Shown here: positions 47,698-59,087 of the stretch, in pieces
Layout: each line of letters starts with the position of its first letter
How positions within the stretch are numbered: position 1 is the first letter of the stretch
Origin: Cryptomeria japonica
Taxonomy: Eukaryota > Streptophyta > Pinopsida > Cupressales > Cupressaceae
Direction: 5' to 3'
Length of the DNA: 64,000 nucleotides
Assembly: GCF_030272615.1 (NCBI RefSeq)
Contig: NC_081415.1
Span: forward strand, 627,224,240-627,288,239
Program-made: the position numbers and the translations under genes
The notes under the pieces: generated by a model
Database searches by the model: none
Told to the model about the DNA's origin: nothing
What the model saw: only the letters and a program-made list of their open reading frames with translations

Positions 47698-47714
47698 TTT
47701 TAGGTGTCTACATT
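46612..47714 (-). repeat. 3' LTR of Gypsy G2 (lower end uncertain)
   Basis: On the minus strand it starts TGTAGACACCTAAAAATATG at 47714, immediately after a polypurine tract, so this boundary is firm. The lower boundary is a guess at TGTAAAGAAG (46612). About 290 bp of it is microsatellite starting 20 bases inside the LTR. Confidence 0.6.
47405..47693 (+). repeat. Compound microsatellite (TATG)n, (CA)n, (TA)n within the G2 LTR
   Basis: TATG repeat 47407-47448, CA runs near 47472-47491 and 47652-47693, TA/CA mixtures between. CATATTTTTAGGTGT occurs at 47561 and 47692, which suggests that the array grew by duplication including the LTR tip. Confidence 0.9.
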
Positions 47715-47727
47715 TGCCCCTCTTTGA
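47715..47727 (-). other. Polypurine tract of G2
   Basis: On the minus strand AAAGAGGGGCAAA directly precedes the LTR start TGTAGACACC. It sets the orientation of G2 and the position of its 3' LTR. Confidence 0.85.
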
Positions 47728-47966
47728 GACAAAGTCAATACAAAAATTTCTACCCCAGTATATCTTGGTGACACTATATAGTGAAATATGCCCCCTCAGA
47801 AAAGGTGGTTGAAAAAATTGGAAATTGAGACCATATTTTCAATATCATTATAGTGAGCAATCGTGTGAAGTTTTGTGCAATTTCGAGATCGTTTGAGTAG
47901 CCTAAAAGTTCGTTGAAGTTCACGGGGACTACGGGTGTCGAAATGGAAAAAACCCTAATTTTGAGC

Positions 47967-47975
47967 TATAAATAG
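47967..47975 (+). promoter_or_regulatory. TATA box of the antisense PMD gene
   Basis: GAGCTATAAATAGAGAG matches the plant TATA consensus. It is 100 bases before the ATG at 48067 on the strand opposite to the G2 polyprotein. It suggests that the gene has its own promoter just inside the 3' LTR. Confidence 0.7.
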
Positions 47976-48066
47976 AGAGTTTGGCCTTTCATTTGCTCAT
48001 TTGCATTGTGTTGAGTGCTTGGAGATCCTTGCGAATCTTTTGCTTTCCCGCAAGTATTTGATCATC

Positions 48067-50463
48067 ATGGCTGGCTATAGGGCACGAGTGCACTTGTCAG
48101 ACCGAGTACATTCATATCAAAGACCTCCGGGGATTGACGGCATGGTACGTTTCCAAATTTGTTGCTTAATTTTTTGTCTGTTTTTGTAATTTTTTCAAAA
48201 AAAATTCAGAGGTCTAGGTTTTAGTCATCACGCATACGCCTGTCGATTTTCACATATTATCCATAAGTTCTACGCATACACCTTAAGTGTACTGCAAGAG
48301 TGTAAGTGTTATGCATAGGTGCCTAGTGTCACGCATTCCTCTATCTGTTTATGCATTAGTGTTAACTTGACGCATTCATTGTAATTGTTACACATAAGCT
48401 TTAATTGTACCGCAATAGTGTTAAATGCTATGCATAAGTGTTAATTATTAGGCATTCATTGTAAATTGAAATTTTTTGTCATGCGTTTGATCATTTTTTC
48501 ATCACGGCATCCGATATCTGACATTTTCAATGTTTTCTCTGTGCAAGAGAATATTGGAGTGTTATACTACCAATAGAGTAGAACCAGTGGACTTGATCTT
48601 CGATCCAAGTTACTTGATGAGGAGGTTGCACATATTTGACATCTGGGATTATATCATGTTTTACATTTGCTAGAGATTACAGCCAACAGGGCCTTGATTA
48701 CGGTGTTAGTGGAGCGGTGGCATTCCAAGACATGTTCCTTCCATCTTCCTACTAGTGAGGCATCCATTACTTTAGAGGATGTTTGGCGTATACTGCATAT
48801 TCGCATCCATGGTGCGAAAGTTGTATATGATCACAACGATGGCGTCGCTAGACTATGTGCCCTTTTTGAGAGTGAGGAACAGGATTTACAAATCAGTGGT
48901 CATTATGATATCCCTTGGGCTCACTTGGACTCTGATGATCTTACTATAGTATTGTGCAGTATTGTAGGTGGTTTGTTGATTCCTAACAGACGAGGCTATG
49001 GCTTTCCAATTAGATGGGGCAGAGTTCTCCATGATATGATTTTTCATCGTCGAGTATATGCTTGGGGTCCTTGTCTATTAGCCATGGTTTATTATTAGAT
49101 GCACAGCATTGAATACCTGGGATACCGATCGATCGGCTATGGTGTGACATTGCTCCAGACTTGGGCTTGGGAGAACATTTCTATCTCAAGGCTAGTTATT
49201 CATGTTGACTTGCAGCCTGAGGAGTCATATGCGTACACATATACACCTGGTATTAGACACAGGGGTTCGGGTAACACCTTGTACTAGCGACATCAGCTTG
49301 ATATCTTGTAGCATTTTATTTGGAGACCATATTTAGATTGCCCCAGTTGGACAGATGATGCACAGCACTTGCCTTTTTGTAGATAGCAGAGATATCTTAT
49401 TGGAAGGACCATTGAGACTTTGAGGATTATTGAGATGTCTCTGCTAGGATGGGTACTCAGATAGATTGGGGAGGTACAGGTGACACCTATTGTTACAACA
49501 TACTTTGCTCGTGTTTCTCGTGAGGTTTCTAATTGGGGTGTGTGCAAATAGCCACATGTGGTGGCTGCCAAGCTTGATGCTCTTCAAGCATTATCATGGG
49601 GTTGGAGTGCAAGTGCAACAGATCCAAGGACTAATCCTAAGTATGATGCATGGTGGGCCAGACATAGGCCTACTCCACTGACTCATACGACTGTTTCAAT
49701 CACAACGCAACAGATATGACATCCTAGAAAGTGGCTAAGGATTGACATGGTGGAGAGGAGGGGATATGATAGAGGAGGGGAGGGAAGAGGGGGGGAGGAG
49801 GGTGGTGGAGGAGATGAGGGGGAAGAGGAGGATGTAGACATTGGTGGAGATACCCAGTCTATGAGAAGTGGAGATGATGATGATTCCTTAGAGTCATCGA
49901 GTAGTGAGGATGGGGATGATGATGATATGCCTGAGTTGGAGGACGTTCTTGGTAGAGAGGGGGGAGGAGGAGATGGAGGATAGGGTGGTGATGGAAATGA
50001 TGATGATCCACAGATTCTCAAAGTGTGGATTCAGAGTCTAGAGGATGAGGTTGTTAGACTTAGGTAGCAACGAGATGTTGAGCGAGAGGCATTCCGCAGA
50101 GACTATGGTGCAGTAGAGATCGGGAGAGATCATCTCCAGAGGGAGAGAGATGAAGCAGTTAGATGGTCACAGATGATTCAAGTTGCTTATTATCACCATT
50201 TTGCTCCAAGTACTGATGCACACAGACAGTCTGACAGACTCTATTATGGGATACAGGAGGCTTTCTATTATCGATAGCTCTACCATGAGGTTGTACCTGA
50301 GGGACAGAGACCTCTGAGCTTCAGTGAGGTTAGAGATCATTCTAGTTCTAGTAGGACTTCTACACAGAGGATCAACAGTGGTGGTGTTATGGGTCCACCT
50401 CAGCATCCTGGGGCAGGATCTAGCAGGCAGGATCCACTTGGAGATAGAAGCAATGTGGGTTGA
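48067..50463 (+). pseudogene. Plant mobile domain (PMD) gene, antisense inside G2
   Basis: The PMD is a domain shared by MAIN/MAIL-type plant proteins and some transposons. A short first exon (ATCATCATGGCTGGC, good start context) reads MAGYRARVHLSDRVHSYQRP then GIDGM before a GTACGT donor at 48145. From about 48549 one frame runs to TGA at 50461-50463 without a frameshift but with about ten stops. PMD landmarks: HLGLYHVLHLLEITANRALI, VERWHSKTCSFHLP, ITLEDVWRILHI, WGRVLHDMIF and GVTLLQTWAWENISI. The C-terminal third is acidic and Gly-rich (EEGGGGDEGEEEDVD) followed by a coiled-coil-like stretch (LEDEVVRLR, RERDEAVRW). Antisense ORFs in the 3' region are known in some Tat elements such as Grande of maize. 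The role here is unknown. Confidence 0.8.
48145..48548 (+). other. Probable intron of the PMD gene, with degenerate repeats
   Basis: Starts GTACGTTTCC and ends near a pyrimidine-rich TTTTCTCTGTGCAAG. The body is full of imperfect words such as ACGCATTC, ATGCATAAGTGTTAA and CGCAATAGTG (48230-48470). The acceptor is not canonical, so the exact end is uncertain. Confidence 0.55.
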
Positions 50464-52985
50464 TACATTGAGATCATGGTATCTAAGCCTTTGGGCTTGT
50501 TTTATAGTTTATTGTATTCTGACACATTACCATTTTTGAGTTATATATATGATATGCAGTTTTTTGGCGGCGATCTATTATGCTTTGTTTTCCATGTATG
50601 TTGTATGATGCTATGTGTTATGTGATGCATGTCTATATGATTTATAAATGACTGTTTATGAATGCAATGATTTCTACATGATTTATGATGTGATGATTAA
50701 TGAATGGTTTAATGATTTCTATATGAGACTCAAATGAATGCAATTATCACTATACAAATGCAATTTACACTATACAGATCCAACTTAAAACTATATGGAT
50801 ACAACTTTTGTTTTTGTATGATAATGCAAGAATATTCTTTTAACTCGGATGTACCTTGAAGAAATGTTAGTAAGATGAAAGAAAGAAGAGATTAATGAAA
50901 TAATAATGTTAGATGACAAAAAATGATTTAGAAAGAAATAAGGAATCAACAAACTATCAATAAACAGATGAGATGAAAATGAGAATGAATGATTCATGAA
51001 CCTGTGTCACTATTTATTGCGCAATATATATTCATCACTAAGCCTTATTATTAACAATGGAGCTTAGCACATCAGGGTATAAGGAACCAAGATGTAAAGA
51101 TATCTCATTGAAGAAACAAACACATAGCAGACAAGGAGTGAAACCCTCCATTCTGAGAAATACACTAGGGGTCGAGGTATGTGTGGCATTCACAAGCTGA
51201 ATGCTCCTATCATAGACACCCACTAGAGAAATTTCCCTATAACTTCATTGGTTCACACTACAAACAACAAACAAATAAAAAGATAATGCCCATCATGACT
51301 CCTCTAGTCACTTGTGGACATCCTTGAGTAGCATAGGAACATGATCTGTCGCCAAATGATAAAAGATAAAGACTGGCCCAGACAAAATTCAGCATCTATA
51401 TCGATCTTGTGCCTTTGTTCTTAGTTGCTTGATGTGATAGTTGCTAATGTCTGATCTCAGAAAGTTGCAGACCCCGTTTAAGACTAACCTGTCTGATTTT
51501 GAGTGCATCCTCTTCTATTTAAGACAAGATAATGATCACTTGATATGGATATGATACGATTGATAAGATAGTTTGATCAGTTGATTGCAGATGTTTGACT
51601 AGACAGTTGTATCCTTTGTTAACTTTGTGTGAAGCGTTTGCTGGATATCTGCTAGGGTGTTTGATTCTTGCGAGATATTTTATTGCAAGTTTTTTGATTG
51701 ATTTTCGATTGTTTTGGGGATTTTTGTGGATTGATATTTGAATGTTTTTGGTTGATTTTTTTAGGACATTATATGGATGTTTTTGGATTTTTTTAGGACT
51801 TTATATGATTTTTTAGGATTTTGTGTTTTTCCAATGCTTTTGGATTGATTTCAAGACTCCTTTTTATTTTTTAGGATTTTTTCAGGACTTCATATGATTT
51901 TTAGGATTTTTCAATTATGTCCCCAATGTGCAGACCTATATGACATGATGATCTGCAGAATGCATGTGGAGACAATGAATTTTTGACATGACCTATGTTA
52001 ATGCAATATGCATTTCCTATTCGAACAAGGATGATTGTGTTTGTTTAGAATTTTGTAATACACCAATTGAATTGGAGGTATAAAACATTTAGTAGATAAG
52101 CAGTCAATCGATCCTTAAGGTCCCTTGGAACATCCAAATTAACACACTTAGTGACTAGGATCTACAAATGGAGACGTGAAAAACTTCCACATTGGTTCTT
52201 GAAACTTTGATCTTCTTTTGCCCATGTGTGTGCAAATGAGTTGATTCTCGCTCTTGTGTTCACTAAAGATCTTTAGCATCCTATATGACTAGCTACATGG
52301 ATTATTCTAACTTCAAAAGCATCCCCAATAGAACCTCACTGCCAGCAAGCTTTTAGAGCTCCAACGAGGTTATAGATTGTAATTTCTGAAGTATTGCTCC
52401 ATTGCCAGTAGGCATTCATAGCCCTAATGGAGTTACTTGCATGTTCCCATAGTCAAGCTTTTTGTCGTACTTTGTATGCGTGATATTTCAGTTATATATC
52501 ATTTCTCTTTTGCCTTGACTTGTAAGTAATGAAACCTACTTGGGTGTGACAATTACAGCAGCGCTGAAGTAGAATTTTAGATTTTTCACTAGTCATATGA
52601 TCAACTAGGTGTCTCGAATGAATTAGAGATTTTGTTAATGTGTTTGAGATATAGAAATTGATAGATTTTGGGTTAACAAGTCTCAAATAGTGAAATCACT
52701 ACCCAACCATAATTAAAATGTCGTCACAGGTTAATGTTGAAAATGAATGACCTTAGGACCTCAAAGACTTCATGTTCGAATATCTAAGAAAGGAGACAAC
52801 CCCTATTTCCCTTGAATGCAAACAAATGATAAACTTGGATAGTTGTCTTGTTTTATTAATGTTGATATATGCCAATGCAGGAATTTTATGAATGTGATGC
52901 ATTAGAAAAAGAAACTATATGTGATGCAGTTCTTTGAATAAAATGATATGCAATGTGAAAAGTAAAACCTAAACTAACCCAGCCC
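50464..52985. other. G2 3' region between PMD gene and pol end, non-coding
   Basis: No recognised gene. 50590-50780 is rich in ATGATTTATGA-like words (possible 3' UTR of the PMD gene). 51670-51920 repeats GATTTTTTAGGACTTTATATG-like words. The rest shows nothing. Confidence 0.6.
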
Positions 52986-55900
52986 TTAGATATAAGATCG
53001 TTTAAGGTGCATGTTGTTCATAGGGTCAAGGAGTGGATCTCCCTCCATGGTAGCCAAATTGTATGCTCCATTTCCTATAACCCTTGTTATGATAAAAGGA
53101 CCTATCCAGTTAGGTTCAAACTTCCCTAGCTTTTCACATTCTGCTAGCTTCCTTTGGTTCTCCTTGAGAACTAGATCTCCCACTTCAAAATTCCTTGGGC
53201 ATACTCATTTATTGTAACTCCTTCTCAATCTATTGTGGTAACCTTGCAAACGATTTAAAGCAGTTTGTCTCTTTTCATCGAGCATTTCAAGCTCTTGTAG
53301 CCTTGCAACCTAATAGTCTTCCTCTGATATGATGTGTTTTAAGGAGACTCTTAAAGATGGTAGTTTTATTTCAATAGGTAGTATTGATTTTGTACCATAG
53401 ACCAATGAATATGGTGTTTCTCCTGTAGGGGTGCGTACTCTTGTTCTATAAGACCAAAGAGTGGGATTTAACTAGAGATGTCAGTCTTGTCCTGCATCAG
53501 TAACAACTTTCTTGAGGATATTTAATATTGTCTTGTTTGTTGCCTCTTCTTGTCCATTGCTTTGCAGATAATATGGTGTTGCAGATCTCTATTGTATTTA
53601 AAAAATTTCACACAATTCTCATTTCTGTATTTTTTAATGGACATCCATTGTCTATCACTAGGCACATTGGAATCTTGTACTGGCAAATAATGTAATTAAG
53701 CATGAATTTCTCTATTTGCTTACTAGTGGTGTATGTAAGGGGGATTGCCTCTACCTATTTAGTAAAATACTCAGTAGTCGTTAAGATGAATTTGTGCCCA
53801 TTGAAAGAAGTAGGATTAACTTTACCAACTAGATCCAACCCCCATTGTGAAAATGGCCATGGTGATGTAATAGGTTGAAGATCATGTGTCGGTGCATGAA
53901 TGAGGTCTCCATGCATTTTGACATTGTCTACATTTTTTTACATATTTATTGGCATCCTTTTCCATAGTTGGCCAATAGTATCCAGTTCTTAACAATTTCT
54001 TTGATAGTGGCCGGCCACTTTGATATGTCCCACAAATTCCATCATGTACCTCCTTTAGGGAAAGTTGTGCTTCTTCTTCATCAAGACATCAGAGAAGGGT
54101 TCCATCAAAGCCCTTTCTATACAATGTGTCAGCAATAATAGTGTGTTTGGATGCCTGATGAATAAGATTTTTCTTTTGATTTCTAGACAAATCAGGAGAC
54201 ATATACTAAGTATGTAAGTATGTGTATATCTCATTATACCACGGGGATTCAGGACCCACAATTACACATACGTATTTTGATGAGGGAATCTCATATGCCA
54301 GTATCATCAAATGTTCTACAGTAAACTCAAACTAAGTTTCATTATTAGGCATATTTAGTAGAGACCCTACTTTAGCCATGCTGTCAGCTGCCTTGTTCTA
54401 TATCCTTGGAATCTGTTCAAAAGTGGTGTTACTGAAATGTTCTTTGTAATCTTCTACCATTTGTTTATAAGGCATCAATTTATCATTTTTTGTGTTATAG
54501 TCATCATTGACTTGATTCAATCCATTATGAGTTACTGTAGACTTGTAATTCTTTTATTCTCCATTGTATAGCAGTACAAAGTCCTATGAGGAGAGCTTCA
54601 TATTCAGCAATATTATTCGTATAGGGAAAATTTATTCTAAACGACTTAGGAATAGAATCACCTTGAGGGGTGATGAAAAGAATCCTAGCTCCAGCTCCAT
54701 GATTTGTATAGGATCCGTCAAAGTACAATTTCCACATGGTGGATGCTATCAATGTAAACACAAATTCATTGGGAAAATCTATTAGTAACGGGTGATTGTC
54801 CTACAAGGGAGCCTCTGCTAACTAATCTGCTATAATCTTCCCTTTGATTGCCTTTCTATCCACATACTCTATATCAAACTCACTTAAAATCATGACCCAC
54901 TTAGCCAATCTTCTAGTCAATGTTGCTCGGCTTAACAAATATTTGAGTGGATCAAAACATACAATGAGTTGGACTTTGTGACTCAGCATATAATGTCTAA
55001 TTTTTTGAGATACAAAGATCACTACTAGACATGCTTGTTCTATATGAGTGTAATTAAGCTCATATCCAATTAGGGTTATAATTATATAGTAGATTGCACT
55101 TTCCTTTCCTTGATCATCATGTTGTGCCAACAAGGCTCCTAAAGATGAATTTGTTGCTAATATATATAGTAATAGGGGATTTCCTTGAGTAGGTGGAACT
55201 AATACTGGAGTATTCAGGAGATAATCTTTTAAATCTTGAAAAGCTTCTTGGCATTCTTCTGTCCATTTGAAGGTAACTCATTTTCTGAGTAAATACTGAA
55301 ATGGGTGACATTTATTTGCTAGTTGTGCTATGAACCTTCTTATAGACTATATTCTTCCTTGTAACCCTCTTAACTACTTAAGTGTTGATGGAGGTTGCAT
55401 ATCCATGATTTCTTTGAACTTAGTAGGATCTATTTCAATTCCTCTATTAGACACAATAAATCCTAAAATTTTGCCTGTCGTTACACCAAACACATACTTT
55501 TTTGGGTTTAACATGACATTGCATTGCTCTAATTGATCAAATATCTTTGCAAGGACTTCAAGGTGACCTTCTCTTGTCTGTGATTTAGCCAGTAGATCAT
55601 CCACATAGTCTTCCATGATATTGTGGATCATGTCATGAAATAGTGTTGTCATAGCCCTTTGATATGTTGCTCATGCATTCTTAAGACCAAACGGCATGAC
55701 ATTCCAGCAGTATGTTCCTCATGGACAAGCAAATGTTGACTTATGTTGATCTTTTGATGCAATCCTGATCTGGTTATATCCTGATAAACCATCCATTAAT
55801 GAAAGCATTTCATTCTAAGTAGTTAGTTCAACTATCATGTCTATGTTAGGTAATGGGAAATCATCCTTAGGACATGCTTTGTTTAGATCGCGGAAGTCGA

Positions 55901-57332
55901 TACAGATTATTATGCCTCAAGTGGGCTTAGTCACAGGCACCGGATTGGATATCCATTCTACATAGTCAATAGGTTGAATGAATCCCACATCCAGAAGCTT
56001 TTGGAGTTCTATTTTGACCAGTAATACAATATGTGGATGCATCTTTCTTAGCTTTTATTTGTACAATTTAATTCCTGGTAGTAATGGTAAATGATGCAAC
56101 ACTAATTCTGGATCTAGGCCTAGCATATCCACATAGGACCAAGCTAAATTGATTGGACGTTGTTTGAAAAACTGTATAAATTTGTCCTTTTCTTCCTAGT
56201 TTAATGATTTTGCTAAGTTGATATTATGTACAACTTCTCCTTCTGCTATATTTACTTCTTTAGTTTCTTTCATGAGTAATGTTGAATTCTCTTTTTCAAT
56301 AGGGAGGTTATCTAACTCACTCTTTCCATTGCGATCACATTGATCCATATCTTTTGTCACATAGGCACTTGCCTCTCCAAAGTATGTTGTTCTATCCAGG
56401 TCTACAACAAATCCTTCCTTGTGATCACCTTGTGGAAACCCTTCTCTGGCACCAAGGAATTCTGCAATAGCTTCATCGTTCTCAAACCAATCTAGAGTTG
56501 GTTTTCCTTCTTGTCCCCAATCAATCAAATATGAGTGTATAAGGGGTAATTCATTACTCCCTTCTGTTGTAACAGATTCTGATAACATGCATACCTGGTT
56601 ATTTGAGTGACTTGGTATATTTTCATCATCGATAGGCTATTTGTGGTCCTCTATCATGTCTATTGCTCGTGGGATAACATCATGATCAGAAAGGAATTCA
56701 TAGTCGTGAGAATTTGTCACACTTTCTATGTACGTTTCAGTTTCTGAGGTTGTGTCACTTATCTCCTCGTGTTCTTGCATCTGATTTTGTTATAGATTCG
56801 TGGGCCTCCTTTGTATGGTGATCACCCTTCTTAAGCCTAGTATAAGTCATTGTAGTCTTTCCTCGTCTGATTAATTGAGTGGAACTTGAGTTGTTTCCCT
56901 TGGAAAAAGTATTGACAACAACCAAGGATTAGGCTCGTTTATTGGTGCTAAGCTTGTGTCTATTACCATATTTGCTTGTGCGGATGTTTCAGATATTGTA
57001 TTAATGGGTGACTTGGTGCTAGGTTCTTGTAGAATTTGTCTCATATCTTCACCATCTGATTCCATACTAGGAGAAGTTGGTGCTTTCTTGCTTGTCTGAG
57101 ATGAAGAGGGAAACACTCATGTTGACAACTGAATTTGAGGCATGTAATCTGGTGGTAGCCTTGGTCTATTCAGTATATCTAGTGTACGTTGTCTTGCTTT
57201 TGTTATATTTGGTACATGTTTATATCCTAACCCTTGATTCATTGGGTTTTCATTTGGTACAATGGGTTGTAATCTTCCTTGCTTTTGTAATCCCAATCCT
57301 ATGGTACCATCATACCCATGTTTTTGTAGCAT
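52986..57332 (-). pseudogene. Gypsy pol of G2: G-patch, RT, two RNase H domains, integrase
   Basis: Begins with a G-patch (57332-57225: LQKHGYDGTIGLGLQKQG, then NQGLGYK). RT includes DVGFIQPIDYVEWISNPVPV, IDFRDLNKACPKDDFPLP and the catalytic EDYVDDLLAKS near 55610-55590. The Gypsy RNase H/connection covers 55130-54825 (YELNYTHIEQACLVVIF, IRHYMLSHKV). A second, archaeal-type RNase H lies at 54735-54525 (WKLYFDGSYTNHGAGARI, NNIAEYEALLIGL). Integrase spans about 53950-52986: GLDLVGKVNP, VIDNGCPLKN and the C-terminal GDLVLKENQRK ... GPFIITRVIGNGAYNL, HLKRSYI. Numerous stops and shifts. Dual RNase H is typical of the Tat lineage. Confidence 0.85.
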
Positions 57333-57728
57333 CTTGAATATGTTGCCATACTAATCTAAAGGTAACCTGGGTATTGTCATGTCATCTTCTTCTTTGTATA
57401 TCTAGTGATTGACATCTTCATTGAGAGATTCTTCTTGTAAATCTCCCCACATAATGAAAGAGCATGAATTTGAGTATCTTACTATTTCTTTTCCTTTATC
57501 TTATTTCATTATTGTGTTTTGAGGTTTCCCAAAATACCTAGGAGAAAGAGATAAATGTTTACCCTTTGAGGTACTTGAAATAGAGTATTCCCCACAACCA
57601 ACATCCTTAATCTGCAAAGAAGATGTTGTAGGTGCTTTCTTCTATATTTATGTGATCGTTAATGACTCCATTTGTGTAGTGAGGGGTGTTTCTTGATTAA
57701 TGGGTACCTAGTTATCTACACTTGCCTT

Positions 57729-59087
57729 TCAGTGATTACAGTGTTGGAATGGATTTGGATCACCCTTTATGGTGATTCCAATGCCATTATATGGGAATTT
57801 AACACATTGGTGAAATATTGATGGTACAGCTAGCATGGTATGAATCCATGGGCAGCCCAATAACATGTTGTACCCTAGTTCTCTGCCCAACACTTGGAAA
57901 GTAAATTTTGTTGTTATAGGTCCTATTTGCACTAGTAGCGTAACTACACCTTTTGAAGGATGTTCTTCATCATCATATGCTTTGATGTTTATTCTTTTTG
58001 AAGGATCAATATGAAGTTCAGAATATCTCAATGCCTTAACCAGCTTTAATGTACAGATGTTGAGACCAACTCCTCCATCTATAAGTACTCTTTTTATTCT
58101 TCTCTTATGTATGTAATCTTCTAGATGTAGCGAGTCATTATGGAGAAGTCTATCATTGGGAATATCTTGTTCTGTGAACGCAATACGAGTACCATTAGCC
58201 AAATTCCCCACCATGGATTGGAAGACAATTTCATCTATATCTCTGTCAACTACTGAATCTTGAAGTGCTTTGTCCATGATAGCTTTATGAGTTGGTGATA
58301 TACACAATAGTTCAAAGAGTGATATCTGGGCCAGGGTTTTCTTGAGTTGCTCAGCAATATTATAGGTCCCTACTGCTAGTGGTGGGTTTGATGGTACTCC
58401 TTGTAAAGTTACTTTAGATCTATGAGTAACTACTACACAGTCTTTGTCTCTAAGAGTTATTGTGATTGTAGCCATTGTATCATCTCTTATGAGGGAGTTG
58501 TCTGCAACATATGTTGTGTTATCAAGGTTCATTTCATATCCCTTCCTATAGTCATTATGTGCAAGTCTAACATCCATGATATGTGCTATAAGTTCATCTT
58601 CAAACCATCCTGAATGAAACGATTCTTCATGCCCCCAGTCCATAAGACAGATATTCTTGTCTTCATCATATTTTGATGCTTCTGACATCATGCAAATTTG
58701 GTTGTCATAGTTGTAAGTCTCTTGATATTGCTCATCATTATCAAGTGCTTCTTGTGAATCATCATTTACTAGATCCCCTGAGCTAATGGCATGAATGGTA
58801 TAGTCATATGAGACTTTTGTGTAGTTAGTTGTGTTGTCTTGTGTTCCTGATGTAGACGCCTTCCCTTTATCATGTTTGACAAATGGATCCTTAAATATGG
58901 TATGATTTGTCTTTGCTGAAGTTTTGTTGGTGTCAATTGTGATGTCACCTTGATCGATCATGTCTTGGATTAATTTTTTCAATTTATAGCAACTTGCAAT
59001 TTTGTGACCTTTAGTACGATAATATTCACAGAAATCACTATCATTCCACCATGTAGGTTTGAAAGGACCTGGTTCATATACTCTTAC
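57729..59087 (-). pseudogene. G2 zinc knuckle and aspartic protease block
   Basis: Open for about 450 codons from 59087 to the stop at 57729. It contains a degenerate knuckle near 59030-58989 (CEYYRTKGHKIASC, second ligand lost), in the style CxYHxxxGHxTxxC of Tat and Athila elements. A long acidic linker follows. The aspartic protease starts RVLIDGGVGLNI near 58094; the active site is expected as D-[ST]-G and here reads DGG. VLGRELGYNMLLGCPWIHTM and HQCVKFPYNG end the domain. A further broken linker (57728-57333) leads to the G-patch. Confidence 0.8.

Noticed and set aside
49683-50021. Minus-strand Ser/Pro-rich frame
   Set aside because: It is the shadow of the Gly/Asp/Glu-rich part of the PMD gene on the plus strand.
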